DNA of 64,000 bases from contig LSYV01000009.1 of the NCBI GenBank assembly GCA_001584585.1, positions 1,284,041 to 1,348,040 of the forward strand, in the 5' to 3' direction. Numbering within the stretch: the first letter of the stretch is position 1; the number at the start of each line of letters is the position of its first letter. The position numbers were made by a program, and so were the translations under genes. This DNA is from Gonium pectorale. Taxonomy: Eukaryota; Chlorophyta; Chlorophyceae; Chlamydomonadales; Volvocaceae. The notes below the pieces were generated by a model. It was not told the DNA's origin. It worked only from the letters and a program-made list of their open reading frames with translations, and ran no database searches. Shown piece after piece: positions 13,220 to 23,894 of the stretch.

Positions 13220-14234
13220 TGGCTATGCTTAAGCTCTATGCTCTCATCCTATGGTTGCCGCAGTTTTCTTAGCAAGGTTCGTTGAGTTTGTCTCGTTAGA
13301 TTCATGGTTGACCACAAGGTAGAGCATTGAAGTTATTGAACGCAACAAAGTCGATAAGTCAAGACATAGGCACAACCTCTGCCGTACGATTGCGCCAAGA
13401 CACTGAAGACAGGGCGGCTGCTAAGGGCAGGACTACTGCTGTGGAATGGAGCCGCACTTTGCCACCTTCTGCGGGACTCCTGGGCCCTAGGCAGGACTAT
13501 GTCGCAAGTTGCGACTCGCAACCCATGTGGGCAGAGAAGGGAGGCCGGCACCATTCCCCTCTGCAAGTGCTGACCGGGAAACACGCGCACAACGGCGGAC
13601 GGACGAAACCGGTAGCCGGTATGGCCGGTATGCAGCCGGTATGGCTCTATATCCAGAACCGACTATGTGCCGACACCAACTGAAATTCTCCAGGACTCCG
13701 TAACTTGCTTGTAGTCCCGCCGATCAATATCACCGGAGGGCCTCCGATGATATTGGCGGAGGCTGAGGCAGCCTCACAAACCCTTACAACACATGGGAAC
13801 GGCCATGGCAGTGCGCACTACGGCCAGCCTGTGCAGGCCCATCTGCGAATCGTAGGAGACCCTCTTACTAGTAAAGAGGAGCGAAAATCCCATTAGCAGC
13901 ATTCGACAATAAGTCACTTGCGGTACGAGTGTGCCCTTCGTGATGTGCATGGGACGCGGTGAGAATTAGGCCAGGTCAGGCCGTGAACCCCAATGCCAAA
14001 TTCAGGAGCGTACCACTTTAGCACGACCGCGCCTGGCAATAGGTAAAATTGCTGATGTACACAACTGACCTATGTCGACGACCCGTTCTTATAGCCGCTC
14101 ATATAGTCTTGAGGCGCTCATTCACATGAAAGCACAGATATGACACTCGTACAACCTTTCCATGACCAACGCTACCCGGCGGGCCATCCGGCACCGCATA
14201 CGCCTGGCCGGACTGCCCTTGGTGTAGATCAGGC
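13220..14234. other. Intergenic, promoter side of the tandem-USP gene
   Basis: About 1 kb between the predicted start of the tandem-USP gene and the stop of the ZNF598 homologue, both on the minus strand. Short ORFs here lack splice support. A short perfect inverted repeat (ATATCACCGGAGG / CCTCCGATGATAT-like, near 13726-13752) is the only structure noticed. It should hold the 3' UTR of the upstream gene and the promoter of the downstream one. Confidence 0.45.
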
Positions 14235-17200
14235 TCATAAGTCCCATGCTTCGTTAATTGCACCATGCATCTTCGCCAGCTTGTTGCCACCCTGCGCGTT
14301 CCACTGGTTGGCCACTTTCGCCTTGAATCCGGGCTGCGTCCACGAGTTCTGCGGGTGCGGACGTGAGCCACCACCGCCAGACGTCGGCAGACCAATCGTG
14401 ATCTTGGTGCCCTTGCCCTTTTTCCCCTTGCCGCCCGCGCTGCTGGCCGCTGCGAGATCGTCACCGCCGCCACTGTCCGCCCGCGCCAAGTCGTCCATGA
14501 AGCCCCCAGCCGGAGGCGGCGGTGCACGCGGCCCGCGTCCCGACCCACTCGGGAGCGATGGGAAGTCGTCGGCAGCCGGCGGCGCCTGCGGCGGTGGCGG
14601 CGGCGGCGCCGCTGCTGCCCGTCCCGACGCACTGGCAACCGCCAGCGCCGGCACCGTCGGGGCCGCCTTGGCAACTAGCGAGCTCAAGGCCGGCTGCGCG
14701 GCCCGGATGGCGCTGACGTCCAGGGCCGACGCCGCTGCCAGTTGTTCGTCATTGGGCCGCAGGGTGCCGCACGACTCGCAGCGCCCGTCATCGGGCGCGT
14801 TGCACAGCGAGCAGCGCGGGCAGCCCCACGCCGAGTGCTGCGCCACACGGTTGGCCTTGGCAACGGCCACCTCGGGCGGCATCCAGCCGGCGCCCACCAG
14901 ACCGGGATCCTGGGCCGCCGGAGAGCAGATGAAGCCTCGATGCACGTCCAGCAGCAGGCGGCGCTTGGCCGCGTCCGGGCACAGCGACACTAGCTCCGCC
15001 ACCAGGGAAAGCAGTCCAAGGCTGACCTGTACGATGGCATGGGAGGGAATTGGTTGAACAGCAAGCAAGTCCTTGCAGCCGACAACCAGTATGCCAACCT
15101 GCAGCAAAGCCGGTGCAATCCATGAGGACGATACACGCCCCCGGATGCATCACTTCTTGCGCTAGAAGTATACCACGTGCATGCCTGAAGTCCGAACCTG
15201 CCACGTCTCCCCAAGCGTAGCGCTATAATTTGGATTGGGAACATGCAAGTACCTGTACGTGCCGCGAAGTTGAATAAAGAAAGCTGTCAGCTGACAGCGG
15301 GTTCAGTCCCAAACCTAATAATTCCTACCATGTAGTCGTGATACTCGTTGGCTGCCAGCTCCCCCCGCATGAACGACAGGCTCTGCTGCCGGAATGTGTC
15401 GAACGCCGTCCCGCTCAGCTGTCGCTTAATGCGCTCCACCAGGGCCTTGTTCGCCGCTTTTAGGGAATTGGACACGCCGCCAGGCGCCGAGCTGCCACTC
15501 GCTACTTGGCGGCCCTCTCCGGCTGCAGAACCTTGCGCTGCCCCCGCTGCTGCCAAAGAAGCAACGGCGGCCGACTTCGTGGATGCAGGCTTGTTGGCGG
15601 AGATGACTTTCACTCCCTTGCCTTGCCCGGCGCGTATCTTGGCCGAGGGCTTGCTCCCCGGCGGCAACGAGGGGAAGTCGTCGGCCATCAGGGGGGCAGG
15701 CGACGGCGCGTCAAAGGACGACGACGGCCCCGGACCGGCAGCTGCACTCGTCACGAGGGTCGCAGCGGCGGATCCAGGGCGCATGAATAGGCTGGAGAGC
15801 ACGTCCGCCTGCGTCAGACCCGCCGAAGTGGAGGGCGTCTCACGGCCATCTGCTACTCCCGCGTAAGCCGCCGATGGTGGTGGTGGGGAGGAGGGTGGGG
15901 GCTTGGGCCTCGAGCCCCCAGCACCCCCAAGGGCCGGAAACTCCTCCTTACCGAAGCCTGGAGGACGCCGGCTCAACGACACGGGCGCAACTACATCGGC
16001 GGCGCGAGTAGACGACGTGCTGGTGGCCGGCGGCGGAGCGGAAGGAGACGCCAGGGGCGCCAATGAGCTGGGCACCGGGGCCGAAGCCCGAAGGGCCGGG
16101 AAATCAGCCGCATCAGGCGCAGCCTGGTAAGGCGCCGATGTCAACGGCCCCGCGCTGCCGGCACCTGCCGTGGCGCGGTTGAGCACACGGGGCGGTTGCG
16201 CAGCCGCCGACAGGCGCTCCGCGAGCGAGCGCTGCTGCTCTTTTATCCTGCGTCGCTGGTTCTTACTCAAGCTAGGCAACGCGGGGAAGTCTTCTGTGTT
16301 CAGGCCGCCCGCTCCGCCCTGTGCCCCGGCGAATGCCGCCCAGCGTCCCAGCGCTCCGGCAGGACCCGAGGCCGCGCTGGACCCGGGGGCCGGGAAGTCC
16401 TCGGCGGTGAAGGTGACACTGCTCACCTGGAGGGTTGGAGGACGGGAGGGCAGGGGAGGTGTTAAGGCGCATATGCAGGGGCATGGGGGTGAGCGACGCT
16501 ACTATAGGGATCAGCGTCAGCTGATGCACGGAACGAGGAGACCATCCGGGTTGGAAAGCCTTGGGGCCAGTGCTTACATATTTGCGGGCGTGGCAAGGTT
16601 GCGAAGTGGTTTTCACCACTGCGCTANNNNNNNNNNNNNNNNNNNNNNNNNNNNNNNNNNNNNNNNNNNNNNNNNNNNNNNNNNNNNNNNNNNNNNNNNN
16701 NNNNNNNNNNNNNNNNNNNNNNNNNNNNNNNNNNNNNNNNNNNNNNNNNNNNNNNNNNNNNNNNNNNNNNNNNNNNNNNNNNNNNNNNNNNNNNNNNNNN
16801 NNNNNNNNNNNNNNNNNNNNNNNNNNNNNNNNNNNNNNNNNNNNNNNNNNNNNNNNNNNNNNNNNNNNNNNNNNNNNNNNNNNNNNNNNNNNNNNNNNNN
16901 NNNNNNNNNNNNNNNNNNNNNNNNNNNNNNNNNNNNNNNNNNNNNNNNNNNNNNNNNNNNNNNNNNNNNNNNNNNNNNNNNNNNNNNNNNNNNNNNNNNN
17001 NNNNNNNNNNNNNNNNNNNNNNNNNNNNNNNNNNNNNNNNNNNNNNNNNNNNNNNNNNNNNNNNNNNNNNNNNNNNNNNNNNNNNNNNNNNNNNNNNNNN
17101 NNNNNNNNNNNNNNNNNNNNNNNNNNNNNNNNNNNNNNNNNNNNNNNNNNNNNNNNNNNNNNNNNNNNNNNNNNNNNNNNNNNNNNNNNNNNNNNNNNNN

Positions 17201-19712
17201 NNNNNNNNNNNNNNNNNNNNNNNNNNNNNNNNNNNNNNNNNNNNNNNNNNNNNNNNNNNNNNNNNNNNNNNNNNNNNNNNNNNNNNNNNNNNNNNNNNNN
17301 NNNNNNNNNNNNNNNNNNNNNNNNNNNNNNNNNNNNNNNNNNNNNNNNNNNNNNNNNNNNNNNNNNNNNNNNNNNNNNNNNNNNNNNNNNNNNNNNNNNN
17401 NNNNNNNNNNNNNNNNNNNNNNNNNNNNNNNNNNNNNNNNNNNNNNNNNNNNNNNNNNNNNNNNNNNNNNNNNNNNNNNNNNNNNNNNNNNNNNNNNNNN
17501 NNNNNNNNNNNNNNNNNNNNNNNNNNNNNNNNNNNNNNNNNNNNNNNNNNNNNNNNNNNNNNNNNNNNNNNNNNNNNNNNNNNNNNNNNNNNNNNNNNNN
17601 NNNNNNNNNNNNNNNNNNNNCCACTGCGCTACGGCCTTCTAGCAGCGAAGTGGTTCATGCAAACCCCACACATCCCGCCCGCCACGGGTCAGCCAAAATA
17701 GCCACAACACAAACCAAGCCAGCATCAATCAGCCCTTCACCTGAAGACAACGAAGTATGTGCCTACCTCAGCGGACGTGTCCGGCTGGACGAACTGCGGC
17801 TCCGAACGGCTGTGGTGCATCCCGCTCCCAGACGCGGCGCTGCCCGCGCCCCTGCGACCGCGCGCCGCCCGGCTGCCGATATTGTGGCCACCGCCAATGA
17901 CAACCGCTGCCCGCTCCAGCCGAGCACTGGGCCCGGGCTCCGTCTCCTCGTCATCCCGCGAGCGATACTGGAGCTGAAGGGGAATGGTAAGCGCCTGTCG
18001 CCGTTGCGCCCCGGTCATCTTCATCTCGTCGCCGTGCTCCGAGGCGAAGTGCGCTTTGAGCTCATAGTCTGAGCTGAACACCACGAACTTGCGCTCCAAG
18101 CAGTTGGGGTGCGGACACGGGTGGTGATCCTTCGTGAAATGGTCTGCACGTGCCCAAGGAGGAACGACGCCAATCAGAGCGTTGCTCGCGGATGCAAACT
18201 AGTAAAGAAGTAGCGCAGTAACCAGTGCTCCGTAAGAAAGTAGCAAACGCCTGCAGCTGCGAAGCGCCTGCCATCACGGCTTGCTGCAACTACGTCCCGA
18301 TATGCGGAGCACCCAGGGCCCCAACACTCGCCTTCAAGCTCCTGTATGATGAGCAAGACGAGGGCAGCGGCCGGGCGGGGACAAACTGAAGTCAGATCAC
18401 TAGCAAGAGGAGGTGTGAGGGGGGCAAGCAGGACAGAGACGCGGGGAAATGACGGGAAAAGGGCAGGAACAGGGATGGCAAATCTTGTTAGACACTCCGC
18501 GCCCATGTTCCGTACCCACCACGCAAACCCGTGTTCACCGTTGACACGGTGAACACGTTGAATTACCCAGCATGTTGCATTCGCAGGAAGCACCTCAGGG
18601 AACTCGTGAGCACCCCGAGCATCCGGAAACGCGCCAGTGTGCCTACCTTGTAGTGCCGATAGTACACATACTTGTCAGGAGCGGCCCGCCGGCACAGGAA
18701 GCAGTGCTCATGGCTGCCCTCCATGTGCCGATACAGCTCGTTGGAGTCATAGAAGCGTGTGCGGCAGAACTTGCACGCTGGGTGTCCCTTGAAGCCGCTC
18801 TCCGCGAGCGGCCCCGACTCATCGCCCGTGTCCTGGTGCCGCCGGAGTCCCTCCTTGCTGTACAGAAGCTGCTCGCTAACAAAGACCTGCAACAGGTTGT
18901 TCGGGTTTCCCAAAGGGCACGAGCTTGGGCAGACGGACTTCGCAGCAAAGTGATTTCGTTCAGAGGACGAAAGTGTGTCAGGCCCCAAGCGTGACTACCT
19001 TACCTCTAAATCATATTGCCCATCACATCCCGCACCCTTTCCGGCCCCCCGATGCGAAACGTTCGAGGCGACGGGTGCCTCCACACGTAGGCCGGCCCAC
19101 CACGCCCACCTTCCGCCCCTTGACGCACACGTCGCAGAAGAACTGGTTGAACGTGGACTCCACGTGGCGCTTGAGAGCGTTGAAATTGTTGAACCTGGAG
19201 GCGTTCCTTCCGCCGCCACCGCTCTCGAGGACTGGGTGCGTGAAGCCGCACAGCGCCCTGCAGTAGCAATCGCCAGGCACATCATCGTCCCTTTCCTACT
19301 GGCAACCTTGGCAAATTCATATCCATACCGTATCTCCTGGTAGTGCCGCTCGTCGTCAAAGTAGCCATTTATTTCTGGCAGCACAAAGAGCTCACGCCGG
19401 TCCGCACGGGCCTGTGTAGCGAGCGAGCTGGCGTGTAATTGCAGCCGATGCAAAATGATCTAGACCTTGAGGGCTTGCCTGCAGGCCGTCAAAGTCCTCA
19501 GGAGCCAGCCGCGCCGTGTAATCGCCCATGAATCTGGTGAAGAAGACGTTCGGGCATTCTTGGCGGCAGAATACGCATCCTCTATCTTTGAGCACGACAC
19601 GCATGCGCGCAACGCATCGCGAGCAAACTTCGTTGTGGCCGCACTGCCCGAACCCAGTGAAGTCTAGCGGGTCTGCACACACGAGGCAGAGGTCATCGTG
19701 CTGTTGCGCCAT
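14235..19712 (-). CDS. ZNF598/Hel2-type RING E3 ubiquitin ligase
   Basis: Homologue of ZNF598/Hel2, which senses collided ribosomes and ubiquitinates small-subunit proteins to start ribosome-associated quality control. Exons: 19479-19712, 19329-19411, 19110-19257, 18647-18886, 18332-18341 (10 nt), 17767-18143, 15329-16426, 14235-15026; phases agree throughout and give about 993 residues. A RING (CLVC to CVFC, residues about 8-52) is followed by the family's C2H2-like block (FKGHPACKFC, GSHEHCFLC, HPNCLERKFVVF). A long disordered region carries repeated acidic-FP(A/S)L motifs, then the family's C-terminal helical segment, then a RanBP2-type zinc finger (WGCPRC...CESCG) near residue 800. Two introns use GC donors (after 19479 and after the microexon). 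The 994-N gap lies in the intron 16427-17766, so an extra exon could be hidden. RING, zinc-finger order and FP motifs together make the call firm. Confidence 0.9.
16627..17620. other. Assembly gap (994 N) in an intron of the ZNF598 homologue
   Basis: A run of 994 N. The flanks repeat each other: CCACTGCGCTA ends the left side and begins the right side, and GCGAAGTGGT occurs close to both edges. The hidden sequence is therefore probably a tandem repeat or a scaffolding overlap. Splice phase across the gap (phase 0 to phase 0) is satisfied without any exon inside it. Confidence 0.9.
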
Positions 19713-19904
19713 GTTCAAACAGTGGGTACAAGAAGTCCTCTGTTGTGAGGCGGTGCTTTAGGAAAGGGCATGTATCCGCCGTACCCCGTACCCGTGTGCA
19801 CCATATGAGCCCGATGCAACGGCATCCCCATGCCGCATCACGGTTCCCCACGTCAATACTGGCCAACTACGGGTATGGCACGACACATTTTGGTAATTGG
19901 TATA

Positions 19905-20035
19905 AGGTCTGCAAAGAAAGAGGGAGCCCGCCTCTACGGCCATACACACCCGTAGTTTCCATGAGGACAGGCGGATACAAGGCAAGTGAAGGGAAGCTTC
20001 TCCCGTCTCCCAAGAAATAGCTTACCAGCTAACCC
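19905..20035 (+). repeat. Single arm of the dispersed foldback repeat family
   Basis: Contains GGGAGCCCGCCTCTACGG followed by a CATACACACCCG block, a GTTTCCA block and a GGCGGATACAAGGCAAGTGA block in the same order as the copies at 29.35-29.6 kb and 31.98-32.16 kb. It lies between the start of the ZNF598 homologue and the stop of the glycosyltransferase-like gene. Only one arm is recognisable, so this is probably an old, half-deleted copy. Confidence 0.5.
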
Positions 20036-20680
20036 TGCGACATGGCGCTCTACTTCGACGGCACCCCACGCAAATGTACCCGCTGGTACCAGCTACTCCA
20101 ATGGGGTATCGACGCGCTTTAGTAACCAGCACCTGCGCAATCATTGAAAGATGTCTTACATGGCGCCAGACGACATCACGGCAGTAGCAGCGCGGTTCTT
20201 ACGAACATTGATTAGAAAATACACTGTGTTCTTCAAGGTGAACCTCGTCACGGACAGCCACACACGCGTTCAGTCCCACAGGCCCCGTCCGCTACGCAAT
20301 GGCAGCTTGGGCAAACTGCTGTAAACGGAGTGCACCATTGGCGCCCCGCCCCATGCCTTGAACTCCGCGCTGCACGACTATTTGGCATGACGCCCAGCGC
20401 TGTGACTTGCACATCATTAAAGGCGTTGCATGTACTCTTCATGGTCAGACCCCATGCCAAACCAGAAGCACCACGTCTACGGTATTGGCTTGCCAACTGT
20501 CCGTGAGGTGCCAGTTCTTGCCAGAGGCCCATATGGGCGCACGTGGCCATTGCCACCGACCAATACGTTTCTGTACTCCAGAAGTCCTAGGTCGCGAGGA
20601 CGAGCACACCCGCCCGCTGTAGGACACATATGTCCGAAGCGTACCAAAACCAAATCATGCGGTAACATGGACTAAACACC

Positions 20681-23276
20681 TCACATCTTGATGTACTTAG
20701 AGTAGTCCATCGGGCATGTGAACCTGCAAGGCGAGCGGGAGACGTACGTTGTTTACGACGTCTGACTGCGCCGCGCTCGCCCCTAGTGCTAGCTCTCGGC
20801 AACAGCGTTGCATACCCCGCGCAAGATGCAGGCGTTGCCCAAGCAGAGCTACGGGGACTGTGAGAAACACCAAACCCACCTGTGTGACCGGCGTTCAAAC
20901 TGCCCGAAGAACGTGTAATGCTTCCAGGCGGCGCTGCTAGAGGCCAGCGCGAGATCCGGGTTCTGGCTAAGGTAATATTCCGAATCAAAGCATTTAGAGC
21001 CGCGTGCCTTGGCCACCAGGATGCGAGAGGCCTTAAAGTTGAACTCGTCATCACCGTACGCATTTGCCAGTAGAACAGATGCGCTGGCGGGTCTCCGTTC
21101 CTGCAAAGAAGAGAGTATCAATAGCATGGATCAAAAGGAACCGGATTGATAATGAAGGATAACTGGACAGACAGGGAGGTGGATAACCAGACAAGGCATC
21201 TGCGAGTACAAGGGGATGCTTGCGAGCATACTCAGGCGAGTGACCCAGTGATAGTCAGCAGGCTGGCATCACTTCTTAAACAGCGAACTGCTTTTGCATA
21301 AGGCGCGCTGCGGAGGTCACCACGCACTTGCCACTTGTCGTACTTATCGGCCTTCAGGGCGTAGCTGATGTTCCGAAGGAGAAGCGCTTGTTTCACCTTG
21401 ACAAACATGACCTCCATCGGATCAAGGGAGAGGCCGTCATAAGTGAGCTCGGACTGTGGGCTCAATCTGTTAATGGGCACGTTGAGCAGGGGAGTCGGCA
21501 TCCCCAAGGTGTTCCTGGGAGAGACTGATGCGGGAGAAAAGGCGAGAGAAAGCCCAATCGTAGTGTCTGCTGGCTTCTTGACACGCACAACAAGCCACTG
21601 CGGCTCTCGTGGCGACACATGTGCCTAACCAGCGCCGGTGACCCATGGGTCAGTGCCTCTTACAGTGGGCCCGCTACCATTGGCTACCGCCAACCCCTGC
21701 TGTAGCATGCTTGCTCAGCCCTATAGAATAGCCGTACGCGCCATTTACCTCCCGTTACAAGCCCAGTTAGCCTTATCCCGCCAGTCGAGCCCTTGGTACT
21801 TTGTCATTAAGCAGTTGAGGTTGTACCCTGCTTTCAGAATGGCAGTTGAAGAGCCCAGCTCGCTGTAGTATATGGTGTTCCAGCGCGAGTTGTGGCAATG
21901 GAAGACGCGGCCGTCGTCAAGCAGCACTTGCAGTCCAACCTGCCGGGGAGAAAATGGCGGAAGAAGCGCGAACACACCAGACTATTACCCACACGGTGTA
22001 AGGGCAGGATGCCCCGTCGTGTGTAGGCATCCCGTCTTCAGTACCCGCTCAGAGGAATAAGCGTACATACCGCTTGCAGGAAGGAAATGGAATCTTACAG
22101 TCACGCCGGCAGTCTGCCTGAACCCGGCTCGTACCTGATCGGTCGCGACGACATATGACTGGACGTGCGGGTTGTAGCGCCATTTGCCGCGGAAGTCACC
22201 GTTGAGTGGGCTGCCCTCGCAGCTGACGGTTGGACCCACCAGCTTCACATCGCCCACCAAGCGGGAGGTGAAGGGCACGGTCCAGTGCACATTGCCCTAA
22301 GCGTATACGCATTGATAGCGTCTGGGTCAGTAAGTTTGCGCAACGAACTTGAAACACGGGCAGGGCGATGCAGCAGAACTGCAAGGGTACTCATACTCCG
22401 GGACTGGCATCACATACCCTTGCGTATGCGGGCAGGAAGGGTCCCCTGACGCTGCAGTTGATGAAAAAGAAGTACCGATACCGCTTAGGGTCCACACGGC
22501 CCGTGATCAGCAGCCAGCCGTAAGAGCCCCAGTCGTAACAGCGGTTGGTATGGCGGACGTAGCGTGCGTTGTGCGGCAGTTTGGGCAGTACCACCTCCTG
22601 CACGGGCATGAAGTCATGGGAGCAAGGGGCCAAGTACCCAATCCCAACACCCTCAGGTTTGCAGCAGTGTAATAACTTAGCTACGAAGGGAACATGATGG
22701 TTCTCTCGGCCTTCACGGACACGGCAGGCTGCAACCCGCCTGTCCGCATGCCGCACAGACAAGCAAGGGGAGATGCCTTATCCCATGCTAGCCTGGTCCC
22801 AGAGACATACGCTGTGGGCAAGCGGTGACGCGCATCACACACGGCAATACGCATCTCATCTCGGGACCATGATCCGAATATTGTCATTATAATACATTTA
22901 TGTTGCACCGCATGTAGAGGCACGTGTGTAACGCCTGGCGCAACGGTTTCCTGAAAGCTCACCCCCACGACCCCACTGGTGCACCCATGCCGGCGCCCCA
23001 CCTAGATCAACGAAGCCCGCTGCTGTGCCTCACGTGCAATTCCGTGGACTCTTGCACAATGATAACGTAATCGCTGATTGTGTCGCCCGTGATGGCCTCG
23101 CGGACGAAGTACTCTAGGTTCCGCACAAACTGTGGGTCTGTGGGAGCGAAGCTGTATATGACAAGATTTCGCTTTTGGGGCTCGTTGGGAGAGGCCGCAA
23201 TCAGCCGCACGAAGAGCAGTAAGCCAACAGCTCTCCGCAAGGCCGATGCGCAAGCCGCCGACAAGGGCTCGGCCAT
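20681..23276 (-). CDS. Glycosyltransferase-like secretory protein (algal family)
   Basis: Seven exons with consistent phase: 23034-23276, 22418-22597, 22135-22296, 21749-21939, 21328-21466, 20880-21100, 20681-20723; about 392 residues from ATG 23276 to TGA 20681. A hydrophobic N-terminal segment (about residues 12-28) looks like a signal peptide or anchor. The body has the hallmark CYDWGSYGW and INCSVRGPFLPAY motifs and a SLDPMEVMFVK motif, which I associate with a large, poorly characterised glycosyltransferase-like family in volvocine algae and some bacteria. The C-terminus has FDSEYYLSQNPDLA...HYTFFGQFERR, a module often appended to such secreted proteins. Substrate unknown; an extracellular-matrix or cell-wall role is inference. 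It is divergent from the F-box/RCC1 gene. Confidence 0.75.
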
Positions 23277-23894
23277 GCTACTCCTCCTCTAAGGTACTAG
23301 GTCAACTATCGTTGTGTAGTCTGGATCGAGCAGCAGCTGGGTTTGCCCTCCCGCAACGAAACGCGGGGGGTGCCAACCCGACGCCCAGAATGAGCACGGA
23401 GCTGGCAAACGAGCCGCTAGGCTGCACGCTGTGCTGTAATCTCGGTCATTTGGTCGCAGCAGCAAGCGATAGCATACATCCTCCGCAACATCCTCGTACG
23501 GCGCTGCCTCCCTGCCCCAAACAATAATATAATGCCCCCGCCGCTGAGAACCCGCAACGCGTGCCACCAGTTGCTACCTATGCTTTTTGACTATATGGCC
23601 TAAGCAAACTGAACATCGAGCGCCCCCAACAGTCTTCCCCACTTTTGGCCGACTGGCCCTAAGCTTGCTTGGTTCTTTGCACCCTATCTACAGGTGTGTT
23701 GAGAAACTCATCTGATTGTGAAAGGGAGGCGGGAATTCCTGGGTTGGCGTGGGTCAGCCTCTTGGCCCTGGTCCGGGTCGGCCTTGGGTTCGCAGCCTTA
23801 CGCTTGCACGTTCCAGTTGCAGAGCTGCCAGTCAATTCTTGACTAAACCGGGGCTTCGGTCGCCCACCAGGAACCCAGGAACCCACGACCCACC
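23277..23894. promoter_or_regulatory. Shared intergenic region between two divergent genes
   Basis: A 618-bp head-to-head interval separates the ATG of the glycosyltransferase-like gene (minus) from the ATG of the F-box/RCC1 gene (plus). It must contain both 5' UTRs and promoters. No TATA box at a convincing distance was identified. Open frames inside it (for example 23289-23567 minus) lack splice or motif support. Confidence 0.5.
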
